Assembly (NCBI GenBank): GCA_965222505.1
Contig: OZ244956.1
Location: forward strand, 4,092,001-4,156,000
Length of the DNA: 64,000 nt
Reading direction: 5' to 3'
Origin: G965222505 sp965222505
Lineage (GTDB): Bacteria; Bacteroidota; Rhodothermia; Rhodothermales; DATKEJ01
The notes beneath the pieces were generated by a model, which searched no databases, was not told where the DNA came from, and saw only the letters and a list, made by a program, of their open reading frames with translations. Positions 17,573-27,351 of the stretch are shown one piece after another (the stretch's first letter is position 1; each line of letters opens with the position of its first letter). A program made the translations under genes and the position numbers.

Positions 17573-20500
17573 TTGAATCGTTTAATCGCTGATCCTTTGT
17601 TCACCTCGTTTTCGGTACACCATCGTTTTGCTGGTATTGCCCTGGTGTTGGCCTTGCTGATTCCGGCCACGTGGGGTATGCTTCAGGTGGCGCAGGATCA
17701 ACTGGGGCGTGATGGTGCAGTACGGCAGGCTGAAGTTCGGGAAGATGCCCTGGCGCATGTTCACACCTCCTTTCGAGCCATGCAGGCCGGGATGCAACAT
17801 GAGGCCGAAATACTGGGGAGCCATCCTGTAGTGCAGGGCATTCTGGAAGCCATCCAAACGACGGGGTCCCTGGCCTCCATACAGGCTGAGCAAGATCAAG
17901 CCATTCGGTTTTTCGATGGGCTGGATGTGCCAGCACGCACCGCAATCGAATTGTATACCCCCACGTTGGAACTGGTCGCGTGGAATGGGTTCAGCATTCA
18001 ACTCAGCCCGTCCATCACCGCTGCCCCTTCCAACCTGAGAACCGTTATTGCCGAGGACGATTACCGAAAGGCGGTGGCGCTTTGGCTTCCGGTCCGGGTG
18101 GAGGGGGCCGTTGCCGGTGTCATCCGGGTGGTGCGGCTGGTCAATGTCCGTACGCCGGTGCAAACGGCCTATCTGCGCAATTACGAGGTGGATTACCGTT
18201 GGCGCTTACAGACCGGTGCCGATTTGCAGGCGCTCTTTGGATCGGCAATGCCGCCGCCGGCAGCAGCGGTTACACAGGTTAGTGTACCGCTCGAAGGGCT
18301 TGATGGTTCAACCCTGGGGGTGCTTCAACTGGCCGTACCCTCGGTCGATGTCCTGCGGCAAGGCAGCGTACGGCGGTATCGGAATGTGATGGCGTTGTGG
18401 GCCGTCTTGTTGGCCTGCTGGCTGTTTGCCGGTCTCTGGACACTGTACCGGCACCGCGCCCGGCGTAGCTCGGGCGGGGCAGGCGTCCGATGGGCCTATT
18501 TCTTTTTGCTGATGTTGGGCTGGTGGGGGCTGCGGTACCTGCTTTTGTTGCTGGACGTTCCCGTACGCTGGTTTGCCGACGGTTCGCCGGGGGCCTTCCT
18601 GTTTGACCCCGCCGATCTGGCCTCGACCCTGGGGGGCGGCTTTGCCCGTTCCGTAGGCGATTTGTTGCTCAGTGCCTTGTTCTGCCTCGGGTTCGTGTGG
18701 GCCGGATGCGACTTTGTAATCACCCAGACCATCGGATGGGCGCGGCTGGCGCGGTTGCACGATCATCCAATGAAACAACCCGCAGGCCCTGCTCAACCGC
18801 TGCTGTTCATGGGCGGACTGGCGCTGGCATCCCTGGCGATCCTGGGTTGTATTGGCGGATTCGGCCTGATCATTCGGCGGGTGATGCTGGACTCCACCCT
18901 CGATTATTTTGCCTGGACGGGTCTCTGGCCTGAACCGCTGGTGCTCATCGTCTTTGCAACCTTGCTCATCGGTACATTGTCCTTGTTGCTGTTGGGTATG
19001 GCGCTGTACTGGGTAACGACCTGGTTCTTGCGCCGGTCATACCCTGCCAATCAGCTCTGGATCATGCAGGCCGGAGGCGTACTGCTGGTGTGGGGCCTTC
19101 CGCTGGTCGTCGTTTATTTCGTCTTTGGTTTATCGGAGTGGGTACCGTGGTGGCTGAGTTTGGGGGTTTTGGCCCTGACGCTGGGCGGGGCCTGGTACGG
19201 GGTGCCTGCCCTGGGGCGGCCCTCGCGGTTGTTTAGTGCCCGGTTGATCTTGCTCGGGGTGGCCGTCACAACGGCCCTCTTGTATCCACTGGTCTATGAA
19301 GGGATGGATACCCAGCGGCGGCTTCGGGTGATGGATGCCGCCGAGGAGTTTGCAGCCTATAGCGATGAAGAACTTCTCTCCCTGACGGAGTTGGTGCTAC
19401 AGAAAAAACAACAGGAAGCTGGCTCCTCTCCCGCTTCAGCAGCCGATACCCTGGAGGCCAACTGGCTTGATCCATTTCTGCGCACCTTTCAGGTTCGGTG
19501 GGCGCATTTCGATACGACCGGCACACTGGTGCAAGCAGCAGCAGGGCAACCCGAACCCAGCATCAGCCCAGCAGTATTCGCTCGGTTACGGGCCTCTTAC
19601 GCTGAAATGGAAGCGAGCCGACCTGGGGCACTGATTCGGCCATCCCTGGAAAGCCGGGATGCCGGACAAACAACCTATGAAGGCATCGCACCGGTCTATG
19701 CTGAGGCATCGGGGCAACGCACCGGGTGGGTGGTGGTACGGGTTACCCAACGGGCCCCCTCGTTTACCCTGCCCGAAAACAACGGCTCAACCAGTTGGGT
19801 ACGGCAGTTATCCCTGGCCGAGTTCCGAAACCGGCTGCTCGTCCGGAGTGCCGGTGAGCGATTCGAGCGCCTGACCTTGCCTGCCCAGATTGCGGAAGAC
19901 ATGCGTACCCGGCCCGAGGGCTGGTATGAAGAGGTCTTGCACGACCGATCCTATGATACCTTCTACCGGGTACACCATCCCCAGGCTTCATCAACCGAAC
20001 TGCATGCCTTCCTGACCCGGCGGCAACCTTCGGTGATTGCCGCACGGGCACGGGCCATTATTCCATATGATCACCTCTATTACATCCTGCGTATTGCCGT
20101 CGCGGGGGTTGCGGTTGGGGTGGTGTTTTTCCTGCTTGGGCTGTTGTTGCATGGGCGGATTCGCAAAGACCAACGGCAATCGTTTAGCGAACGGGTACAA
20201 AAAGCCTTTTTGGTGGTGGGTGTGATTGCCGTTGTGAGTATGGGGCTCATTGGCCAGGAGGTGGTAATGCGGGAGAACCAGGGCGCTATCCAGAGCCGTC
20301 TCGAACGCCGGTTGCAGCGTGTGGAAAATGCCTTGCGTCTGGAAGCCCAGGAAGGCGAGGCCCTGTATCAGGTGCTGGATCGGATATCGATTGATGCCCT
20401 TTCGGATCAGTTGAGTCTGGACTTGAACGTGTACGAAGGGGCCACCCTGATGATGTCCAGCCGGTCTCCCGATGCCACGCGCCGCCTGGTGGAACGCCGG

Positions 20501-21652
20501 TTGCCGGTGGCGGCCTATGAAGCCTTATACCTCCAGGGGTTTGAACAGGCGTTTGTCGAGATTGTAGGCCAGCGGGAATTTCCCTACACCATCGGATTCA
20601 AGGCGTTGCCGGATCGGCAGGGAACCCCCAAGCGGGTGATTGCCGTGTTGACCATACCGGAGCAAGAGCGGATTCGGGAAGAACGGGCGCGCACAACGGC
20701 CTACCTGTTTGGGGCGTTGTTGGTGTTGTTGTTTGTGGTGATGGTTACCGCCACCTTGCTCGCCAATGCCCTGGCTCGGCCCATGCGCAAACTCAGGGAT
20801 GCGCTCGAAGCCGTTGCCGCCGGACGGTTTCAGCAGCCGCTTCCGGTGGAGTCCGAAGATGAAGTGGGGGAATTGACGCGCAGCTTCAATACGATGCAAT
20901 CCCAGTTGGCAGACAGCCGTCGGCAACTGGCCCGGCAGGAACGGGAACTGGCCTGGCGTGAGATGGCCCGGCAGGTGGCCCATGAAATCAAGAACCCGCT
21001 CACCCCGATGAAGTTATCCATTCAGCACCTGCAGCGGGCCTACGCGATGGAGTCCGATCACGAACCGTTGCCGACGGGGCGGTTCCGGCAGTTGTTCCAA
21101 CGTATCACCACTACCCTGACGGAGCAAATCGAGGCGCTGGTCCGCATCGCCAATGAGTTCTCGACCTTCGCCCGCTTGCCCACCCGGCATCCAGAGACGC
21201 TGGACCTGAACGCGGCCATCGCCGAAGCCGTCGCGCTGTTGCAGGAAGAAGCCGGGGCAGACATTCAACTGGACCTTGCCGAAGACCCCCTGGTTATCGA
21301 AGCCGACCGTGAGGAATTGCGGCGGCTCTACATCAACCTGATTAAAAATGCACTGCAGGCCATGCCCGATGGCGGGCAGGTCCGGGTGCGCACCAGGCCC
21401 AGGGCCGTGGGGTCAACCAACGGCACGCCGGATATGGCCTATAGCGAAGTTATTGATACCGGCTCCGGCATTCCCGTTGAGGTTCGGGAAAACATCTTTG
21501 AGCCCAATTTCTCGACCAAAACCAGCGGCATGGGGTTAGGATTGGCGATTGTCAAAAAGACCATCGAAGATATGAAAAGTGAAATCGGATTTGAGACGGA
21601 GGAAGGCAAGGGCACCACGTTCTGGGTTCAAATACCCCTGATAGAATTGTGA
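17573..21652 (+). CDS. Very large NtrY-like membrane sensor histidine kinase
   Basis: About 1359 residues from a TTG start; the frame is closed upstream at 17549 and no ATG fits. Order: one membrane segment (about 20-38), a periplasmic sensor region, a block of several membrane segments (about 280-560), a second extracytoplasmic region, then further membrane segments near 845 and 1045. A HAMP domain (ARPMRKLRDALEAVAAGRFQ) precedes HisKA with VAHEIKNPLTPMKLS (His about 1137). HATPase_c follows with NLIKNALQAMPDGG and GMGLGLAIVKK. HEIKNPLTP is the NtrY/PilS-type signature. No adjacent NtrC-type regulator is seen. It lies upstream of trkA and trkH, but any link to potassium is only positional. 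Confidence 0.9.
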   Translation: MNRLIADPLFTSFSVHHRFAGIALVLALLIPATWGMLQVAQDQLGRDGAVRQAEVREDALAHVHTSFRAMQAGMQHEAEILGSHPVVQGILEAIQTTGSLASIQAEQDQAIRFFDGLDVPARTAIELYTPTLELVAWNGFSIQLSPSITAAPSNLRTVIAEDDYRKAVALWLPVRVEGAVAGVIRVVRLVNVRTPVQTAYLRNYEVDYRWRLQTGADLQALFGSAMPPPAAAVTQVSVPLEGLDGSTLGVLQLAVPSVDVLRQGSVRRYRNVMALWAVLLACWLFAGLWTLYRHRARRSSGGAGVRWAYFFLLMLGWWGLRYLLLLLDVPVRWFADGSPGAFLFDPADLASTLGGGFARSVGDLLLSALFCLGFVWAGCDFVITQTIGWARLARLHDHPMKQPAGPAQPLLFMGGLALASLAILGCIGGFGLIIRRVMLDSTLDYFAWTGLWPEPLVLIVFATLLIGTLSLLLLGMALYWVTTWFLRRSYPANQLWIMQAGGVLLVWGLPLVVVYFVFGLSEWVPWWLSLGVLALTLGGAWYGVPALGRPSRLFSARLILLGVAVTTALLYPLVYEGMDTQRRLRVMDAAEEFAAYSDEELLSLTELVLQKKQQEAGSSPASAADTLEANWLDPFLRTFQVRWAHFDTTGTLVQAAAGQPEPSISPAVFARLRASYAEMEASRPGALIRPSLESRDAGQTTYEGIAPVYAEASGQRTGWVVVRVTQRAPSFTLPENNGSTSWVRQLSLAEFRNRLLVRSAGERFERLTLPAQIAEDMRTRPEGWYEEVLHDRSYDTFYRVHHPQASSTELHAFLTRRQPSVIAARARAIIPYDHLYYILRIAVAGVAVGVVFFLLGLLLHGRIRKDQRQSFSERVQKAFLVVGVIAVVSMGLIGQEVVMRENQGAIQSRLERRLQRVENALRLEAQEGEALYQVLDRISIDALSDQLSLDLNVYEGATLMMSSRSPDATRRLVERRLPVAAYEALYLQGFEQAFVEIVGQREFPYTIGFKALPDRQGTPKRVIAVLTIPEQERIREERARTTAYLFGALLVLLFVVMVTATLLANALARPMRKLRDALEAVAAGRFQQPLPVESEDEVGELTRSFNTMQSQLADSRRQLARQERELAWREMARQVAHEIKNPLTPMKLSIQHLQRAYAMESDHEPLPTGRFRQLFQRITTTLTEQIEALVRIANEFSTFARLPTRHPETLDLNAAIAEAVALLQEEAGADIQLDLAEDPLVIEADREELRRLYINLIKNALQAMPDGGQVRVRTRPRAVGSTNGTPDMAYSEVIDTGSGIPVEVRENIFEPNFSTKTSGMGLGLAIVKKTIEDMKSEIGFETEEGKGTTFWVQIPLIEL

Positions 21653-21742
21653 TTTCTTCTTGGGGATTTAGCGGAGCCTGATGGTTTTGGAACAGGGAGT
21701 TCGTAGTTTGCATCGTTTTTGTAAAACGGTGAAATCAATACC

Positions 21743-23092
21743 ATGCGCATCCTCGTAGTCGGGGCCGGCGAAGTGGGGCAGGAGGTTGCCCGTCTGCTCT
21801 CCACAGAAGGACACGACGTTATTGTTGTGGACCAGGACGGGAAAACCCTTGAACGGGTGGCTTCCCGCATGGACGTCTTAACCATCCAGGGCAATGCCAC
21901 CTCGGCTGCTGTACTCAACGAAGCCGGCGTCGCACAGGCGGATATGGTGATTGCTGTGACCTCCATTGATGAGGTCAACATCATCGCCTGTATGATGGCC
22001 GAGCGGCTGGGCGTTCAGACCACCATCGCCCGCATTCGCTCAGGCGAGTTTCGGAAGGAATCTGCGGTGCTTAAGGCCAGTGACCTGGGCATCAGCTTTG
22101 TGATTCACCCGGAAGAGAGTACCGCCAACGAAATCGTACGGCTGCTGCGCCGGGCCGGCGCCACCGATGCCCTGCAACTGGTCGGGGGGCGCATGCAACT
22201 CATCGGGATGCGCATTCCGGCGGATTCCCCCGTGCTGGGCAAGAAACTCAGCGAAATCAGTGCCTCGGCTCCGCATCTAAAGTTTCTGGTGGCCGGTATC
22301 AGCCGGGGGATCCGGACGATCCTCCCGCGTGGGGATCAGCGCTTGCACCGGTATGATCAAATCTTTGTACTGGTATCGGCGCGGGATAGCGCAAAAGTGT
22401 CTGCCGCCTTCGGCCAGCAGGACGTACGGCTCCACCATGTGATGATTTTTGGGGGGACGTCTGTCGGGGCCAACGTGGCTCGGCAACTCAGCAAGGAAAA
22501 GGGGATGCGGGTTAAACTCATTGAGCCGGACCGCGCCCGCGCTGAACGCCTCGCCGAAGCCCTGCCGGGGGTCCTCGTGATTCATGGGGCCGCCTCAGAC
22601 CTGGATTTGCTGGTCGCTGAAGGGATCGCCGAAATGGATGCGTTTGTGTCTGTCCGCCCGGACGAAGCCTCTAACCTCGTGACCTCCCTGATGGCAAAAC
22701 ACCTGGGAGTGTTTAAGACCGTTGCGCTGCTTTCCAACTCCGCCTACATTCCCATCAGCCAGCGTATTGGTCTGGATGCGGCTGTGAATGTTAAACTGTC
22801 GGTGTCGAGGGAAGTCTTGAGTTTCTTGCGGGGCAAACACGTACTGAGTGTGGCTACTGTACACGGCCTCAACACCGAGGTGCTGGAATTGATGGCTGCC
22901 CCGCGCACCAAGGTTACCAAAGGGCCGCTTAAACGGCTCCGGTTGCCGTCCGGTGTATTGGTTGGGGCCGTTATTCATGACGGTGACATTGAAATTGCCA
23001 CCGGGGATACCCACATTGAACCGGGTGACCAGGTTATCGTCTTCGCCATCCCCAAACGCATCCGCGAAGTGGAAAAGTTGTTTGGGAATTAG
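21743..23092 (+). CDS. trkA: Trk system potassium uptake regulatory subunit TrkA
   Basis: A 449-residue cytoplasmic protein with two RCK units. The first starts MRILVVGAGEVGQEVARLLS (Rossmann NAD-binding), continues to VVDQDGKTLERV and ends in a TrkA_C domain around residue 200. The second starts at VMIFGGTSVGANVARQLS and also ends in a TrkA_C domain. TrkA binds NAD(H)/ATP and gates the TrkH channel. It is separated from trkH by only 12 bp on the same strand, a clear functional pair. Confidence 0.96.
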   Translation: MRILVVGAGEVGQEVARLLSTEGHDVIVVDQDGKTLERVASRMDVLTIQGNATSAAVLNEAGVAQADMVIAVTSIDEVNIIACMMAERLGVQTTIARIRSGEFRKESAVLKASDLGISFVIHPEESTANEIVRLLRRAGATDALQLVGGRMQLIGMRIPADSPVLGKKLSEISASAPHLKFLVAGISRGIRTILPRGDQRLHRYDQIFVLVSARDSAKVSAAFGQQDVRLHHVMIFGGTSVGANVARQLSKEKGMRVKLIEPDRARAERLAEALPGVLVIHGAASDLDLLVAEGIAEMDAFVSVRPDEASNLVTSLMAKHLGVFKTVALLSNSAYIPISQRIGLDAAVNVKLSVSREVLSFLRGKHVLSVATVHGLNTEVLELMAAPRTKVTKGPLKRLRLPSGVLVGAVIHDGDIEIATGDTHIEPGDQVIVFAIPKRIREVEKLFGN

Positions 23093-23104
23093 CGCATTAC
23101 CCTT

Positions 23105-24589
23105 ATGCTACTTAACATTCGGGCTGTAATTGGCATTTTGGGGGCACTGCTTTTTTTTCTTGGCGGTGTCTTGCTGGTGCCGACTGCCGTGGCGCTGGGG
23201 TATGGAGAGCCACAATGGTGGAGTTTTCTGGTTACGGGGCTCATCGGTTGTGGTGTTGGGGGAGCGGCGTGGATGCGGTACCGGCCCCGGAATGAATTGC
23301 GGGTGCGTGAGGGGTTTGCCGTCGTGACGTTTTCCTGGGTGGTGCTCTCCTTGCTGGGGGCCTTGCCGTTTGTGCTGGGGGGCGTGCTGGACAACTACAC
23401 GGATGCCTTTTTTGAAACCATGAGTGGGTTTACCACCACCGGGGCCACCATCCTGGGCGGGGCAAATACCCCGGCTATTGAGGCGTTGCCGCATGCGTTT
23501 CTGTTCTGGCGCAGCCTCACCCATTGGCTCGGCGGCATGGGCATCATCGTCCTGACCCTGGCGATCTTGCCCTTGTTGGGCGTCGGCGGGATGCAGCTCT
23601 TCAAGGCTGAAGCCCCCGGCCCCTCAGCCGATAAACTCACGCCTCGCGTCAAGGAAACCGCCAAACGACTGTGGATGATCTACGTCGGGTTTACCGTGTT
23701 GGAAGTGGCCCTGTTGTGGCCGGCTATGGGGGGCTTTGATGCCGTCAACCACGCCTTTGCCACAATGGCCACCGGCGGGTTCTCCACCGAAAATGGCTCG
23801 GTCGGTCAATATGGTTCGGCCTATATCGAGTGGGTCATTACGGTCTTTATGTTTCTGGCGGGGGTCAACTTTGCGCTCTACTATCGGTTGTTACGGGGCA
23901 AGGCGGGATCGGCGCTGAAAGACGAAGAACTCTGGTTTTATGCGGCCATCATGGTGGTGGCTACGGGGTTGGTGACGTACAGTTTGTACCGCCCATCTGG
24001 AGGGGCTGAAGGCGAACTGGTCTATGCATCCTTTGCGGATGCGGTGCGGTATGCCGCGTTTAACGTGGTGGCATTGGTGACCACCACCGGCTTTGGTTCC
24101 GCCGATTATGAGGCGTGGCCGGCGCTGGCTGTTGGCATTGTATTTCTGTTGTTTTTTGTAGGCGGTATGGCCGGCTCTACAGGCGGAGGTGTAAAGGTCG
24201 TGCGGCATTTGCTGCTCTACAAAAACTCCTACCGGGAAATCAAACGCCTGATTCACCCCCAGGCCATTCTACCGCTTCGGCTCAATGGGGAAGTGGTGCC
24301 ACAAGAAGTGCTGCGCAATGTACTCACGTTTCTGGTGTTTTACATTGCCCTCGTGGCAGTCGGTATTTTGGCGATGGTGCTTCTGGGGCAAGACATCCTG
24401 ACGGCTGTAGGGGCCAGTATTTCCTGTGTGGGCAATGTGGGTCCAGGCTTTGGTACCCTCGGGCCGACCGAAACCTATGCCCACATCCCGGCCCTCGGCA
24501 AATGGATTCTTTCTTTCCTGATGATGGCCGGTCGGCTTGAAATCCTGACCGTGCTCGTCCTCTTCATGCCCACCTACTGGCGGCGTTAA
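23105..24589 (+). CDS. trkH: Trk-type potassium transporter membrane subunit TrkH
   Basis: A 494-residue polytopic inner-membrane protein. Four pore-loop selectivity segments are visible in order: SGFTTTGATIL, FATMATGGFSTEN, ALVTTTGFGSADYE and SCVGNVGPGFGTLG. HWLGGMGIIVLTLAI and GGMAGSTGGGVKV are typical of TrkH/KtrB. It forms the potassium-conducting subunit gated by TrkA. The length matches TrkH (about 480) rather than the shorter KtrB. Confidence 0.96.
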   Translation: MLLNIRAVIGILGALLFFLGGVLLVPTAVALGYGEPQWWSFLVTGLIGCGVGGAAWMRYRPRNELRVREGFAVVTFSWVVLSLLGALPFVLGGVLDNYTDAFFETMSGFTTTGATILGGANTPAIEALPHAFLFWRSLTHWLGGMGIIVLTLAILPLLGVGGMQLFKAEAPGPSADKLTPRVKETAKRLWMIYVGFTVLEVALLWPAMGGFDAVNHAFATMATGGFSTENGSVGQYGSAYIEWVITVFMFLAGVNFALYYRLLRGKAGSALKDEELWFYAAIMVVATGLVTYSLYRPSGGAEGELVYASFADAVRYAAFNVVALVTTTGFGSADYEAWPALAVGIVFLLFFVGGMAGSTGGGVKVVRHLLLYKNSYREIKRLIHPQAILPLRLNGEVVPQEVLRNVLTFLVFYIALVAVGILAMVLLGQDILTAVGASISCVGNVGPGFGTLGPTETYAHIPALGKWILSFLMMAGRLEILTVLVLFMPTYWRR

Positions 24590-24668
24590 TAAATAAACTG
24601 ACCCAAGTTGTGTGCTGCAACACATTGCTGTGCTTGAAACGTAATGCGTCCGCCGGTACCGGGGGCGG

Positions 24669-24709
24669 TGCGTAATGCATAATGATGCCTTTTTTACGCA
24701 TTACGCAAT
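24669..24709. repeat. Heptamer-iterated element H
   Basis: The left arm has GCGTAAT and GCATAAT (24670-24683); the right arm has ACGCATT and ACGCAAT (24696-24709). TGCGTAATGC (24669-24678) pairs exactly with 24698-24707. A T6 run lies in the loop. It is the same heptamer family as E and G. It is located about 80 bp after the trkH stop and 70 bp before the next gene. Confidence 0.65.
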
Positions 24710-24777
24710 ACGTGTAGTGGCGTACGCATTTTGATAAGTAGCACATTACTTGGGTAGGGCACAACTTGCGTTAAACT

Positions 24778-25773
24778 ATGAAACCAATCAGATGGGGCGT
24801 ATTGGGTGCTGCCCGGATCGGCCTGAAAAAAGTCATCCCGGCCATGCAGCAGAGTAGGTATGGACGGGTGACGGTGCTGGCTTCCCGGCGGGTTGCGGCG
24901 GCGAAAGCTGCGGCATCCCCCCTCGGCATCCCCACTGTCCACGACAGCTATGAAGCCCTGCTGGCTGATCCAGATGTGGATGCGGTGTATATCCCCTTGC
25001 CCAATCATCTCCACGTGGCTTGGGCCATCAAGGCGGTAGAAGCTGGCAAACATGTACTCTGTGAAAAACCCATCGGTCTGAATGCAGCCGAAGCCGAATC
25101 TTTGGCCGAAGTGGCTGGCCGATATCCACACCTGAAAGTGATGGAAGCCTTCATGTACCGGCACCACCCTCAATGGCAAGCGGCCCGCAAGCTGGTGCAG
25201 GACGGGGCCGTCGGGGCCTTGCAGACGGTGCATTCCTTCTTTTCCTATTTCAACAATGATCCCGGTAATATTCGGAACCAGGCAGACCTGGGCGGGGGAG
25301 GACTCATGGACATTGGTTGTTACAGCGTTTCACTCTCTCGGTTTATCTTTGAAGCCGAGCCCACACGGGTTTGTGCCCTAATGAAACGTGACCCGAACTT
25401 CGGGGTGGATGTGCTGACCTCTGGTATGCTGGAATTCACGACGGGTACGGCCACCTTCACCTCTTCCACCCAGGCGGAGCGCTATCAGCGGGTGCAGATT
25501 TTGGGTACCGAAGGCCGCATCGAAATCGAAAATCCGTTCAATCCATCACTGGACACTTCGGCCCGGCTCTGGGTTCATCAGGGAGCCGAGGTCAGGGCAC
25601 ACACCTTCCCCCTCGTTAACCAGTTCACCCTACAGGCCGATGCCCTGGCCTATGCTATCCTCAAAGACCATCCCGTGCCGACACCCCTCTCGGATGCGGT
25701 CGGCAACATGCGGTGTCTGGATGCCCTTGCCGAAAGCGCACAAGCGGGGCAATGGATGTTGGTAGATCGTTGA
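24778..25773 (+). CDS. Gfo/Idh/MocA-family oxidoreductase
   Basis: A 331-residue NAD(P)-dependent dehydrogenase. The Rossmann domain begins WGVLGAARIGLKKVIPAM, the conserved VLCEKPI is near residue 100, and the C-terminal alpha/beta substrate domain contains GGGGLMDIGCYSVSLSRF. Members oxidise sugars, inositols or related compounds; the exact substrate cannot be told. The next gene, 21 bp downstream on the same strand, is a SemiSWEET sugar transporter, which weakly supports a sugar-related role. Confidence 0.9.
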   Translation: MKPIRWGVLGAARIGLKKVIPAMQQSRYGRVTVLASRRVAAAKAAASPLGIPTVHDSYEALLADPDVDAVYIPLPNHLHVAWAIKAVEAGKHVLCEKPIGLNAAEAESLAEVAGRYPHLKVMEAFMYRHHPQWQAARKLVQDGAVGALQTVHSFFSYFNNDPGNIRNQADLGGGGLMDIGCYSVSLSRFIFEAEPTRVCALMKRDPNFGVDVLTSGMLEFTTGTATFTSSTQAERYQRVQILGTEGRIEIENPFNPSLDTSARLWVHQGAEVRAHTFPLVNQFTLQADALAYAILKDHPVPTPLSDAVGNMRCLDALAESAQAGQWMLVDR

Positions 25774-25794
25774 GGCCAAGGTTGGCTTGGGGCA

Positions 25795-26106
25795 ATGCCA
25801 CATGATCCATTTTTAACCTGTATCCTGATGCCTTTAGCAGACCTCATCGGCTGGGCAGCCGTCATTATCACCCTGGCCTATACCTTGCTTGGCCTGCCTA
25901 CCCAGATTCTCAAAAACCGGCGCAGCCAATCTACCGGCGGCCTCTCCCTGTTTATGATCGTGTTGTTGTTCATCACGTTCCTCTTATGGGTGGCCTACGG
26001 GGTGGTGCGGTCGGACATCTTTATCATCATCCCCAATACTGCTGGAACGATCTGTGTGGCCGTCCTGTTGTCCCAATTCTGGATCTATCGTAACACGGAA
26101 GCCTGA
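25795..26106 (+). CDS. SemiSWEET-type sugar transporter (PQ-loop/MtN3 family)
   Basis: About 100 residues with three membrane helices: ADLIGWAAVIITLAYTLLGL, FMIVLLFITFLLWVAYGVV and FIIIPNTAGTICVAVLLSQF. The conserved loop LPTQILKNRRSQSTGGLS is typical of bacterial SemiSWEETs, which dimerise to move sugars down their gradient. A second ATG at 25828 (MPLADLIGWA) may be the true start. It is close behind the Gfo/Idh/MocA gene. Confidence 0.88.
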   Translation: MPHDPFLTCILMPLADLIGWAAVIITLAYTLLGLPTQILKNRRSQSTGGLSLFMIVLLFITFLLWVAYGVVRSDIFIIIPNTAGTICVAVLLSQFWIYRNTEA

Positions 26107-26186
26107 ACCACCCCATGTGTCCAATCCTGTCTCAATTGAAACGCTGGCAATAGCACGGTATTTGTGATACCTTACTAAAAAAACTT

Positions 26187-26498
26187 ATGCCGAACCGACG
26201 TACATTTCTTAAAATCACCGGCGCGACCCTTGGGGCCGCACCCCTGATGCCCATGTGGTTCCAACCGGCTGCCCCGCGTATACCCCAGATTGCCTGCCAG
26301 CAATACACCTGGTATTCCTTTTTTAAGCGAGAGGACTATCCCCGCCTCGCCGACATGCTGCTTGAACGCAACATTCGGCCACACTTCGTTCTCGAACAAG
26401 CCGCAGAAGATGGGACCCCGCATACGATGAATGCCATCGAGAGCGGTAAGCGAAGCCTGGCCTACGCAGAAGAACTCTTCGCCGCCTACGCGGAATGA
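26187..26498 (+). pseudogene. Internally shortened Tat-signal TIM-barrel (sugar isomerase-like) protein
   Basis: A 103-residue frame. It starts with a Tat signal (RRTFLKITGATLGAAPLMPM), continues with IACQQYTWYSFFKRED, then jumps to an end-like segment, HFVLEQ ... IESGKRSLAYAEELF. Both ends recall Tat-exported sugar phosphate isomerase/epimerase-like proteins of Bacteroidota, which are about 300 residues, but the central barrel is missing. The frame stays open across the apparent deletion. It is either a recent in-frame deletion relic or a much reduced protein. Its stop overlaps the mlaE start (ATGA), so it may still be translated to couple mlaE. Confidence 0.5.
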
Positions 26499-27328
26499 TA
26501 CCTGTCGCACACACGGATCCTGATGCGGTTCCCCCTCGGACCGTTCCCGCCCAGCCGGGCATCTGGATGTCATTTCTGGAACGCACCGGCGGGTTGGCTG
26601 CATTTGCCGGACAGTTTTTGATGCGGTGCTGGCGCAGACCCTTTGAGGGGCGCGAGTTGCTGCATCAGATGGATGAGGTTGGGTCCAAGAGCTTCTTGCT
26701 GATTGCCATCATGGGCCTGTCCATTGGCGTGGTCATCCCGATGCAAACGCGGGGTACCCTGGCTGTTTTTGGGGCGGAAGCCATGTTGCCGGACATGCTT
26801 GCGCTGGCCCTGTTTAAGGAACTGGGGCCTGTCCTGACGGCGGTGTTACTCGCCGGGCGTGTGGGCTCCGGCATCGGGGCCGAGATCGGGTCGATGCGGG
26901 TATCTGAACAGATTGATGCCCTTGAAGTAGCTGGCCTCAAGCCGTTTCATTACCTGGTGGTCACGCGGGTATGGGCCTGTATTCTGATGTTTCCGATCAT
27001 GACGATGATCGCCAACCTGTTCGGCCTGGCCGGGGGATTTCTGGAGGCGAGCATGGTCGAGGGCATGGACTACCGGCAGTACACCCAGATTTCGTTTCAG
27101 ACCATCCGCATGGTAGACGTGGTGATGGACACCGCCAAAACGATGATCTTCGGAGGCATCGTCGGCGTGGTCAGTTGTTATATGGGCTACACGGTCCGCG
27201 GGGGCACCCGCGAAGTAGGCCAGGCCGCCATGCAATCCGTCGTGTTGTCCTCCTTACTGATCCTGCTGGCCGATGTTATCGTCGTCCGAATTTCCCTGCT
27301 GCTTTTCGGTGGTGTGGAAGCTGGGTAG
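26495..27328 (+). CDS. mlaE: MlaE-family ABC transporter permease (lipid transport)
   Basis: A 277-residue inner-membrane permease of the Mla/MCE phospholipid transport system. Typical features are ELLHQMDEVGSKSFLLIAIM near residue 55, MQTRGTLAVFGAEAMLPDML, and the conserved ELGPVLTAVLLAGRVGSGIG and AEIGSMRVSEQIDALEV. Five to six membrane segments follow. The start overlaps the preceding stop as ATGA. With the ATPase and MCE gene downstream it forms mlaE-F-D, predicted to move phospholipid between inner and outer membranes. Confidence 0.93.
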   Translation: MIPVAHTDPDAVPPRTVPAQPGIWMSFLERTGGLAAFAGQFLMRCWRRPFEGRELLHQMDEVGSKSFLLIAIMGLSIGVVIPMQTRGTLAVFGAEAMLPDMLALALFKELGPVLTAVLLAGRVGSGIGAEIGSMRVSEQIDALEVAGLKPFHYLVVTRVWACILMFPIMTMIANLFGLAGGFLEASMVEGMDYRQYTQISFQTIRMVDVVMDTAKTMIFGGIVGVVSCYMGYTVRGGTREVGQAAMQSVVLSSLLILLADVIVVRISLLLFGGVEAG

Positions 27329-27351
27329 GGGATGCTTTGAGATGGTGAGGG

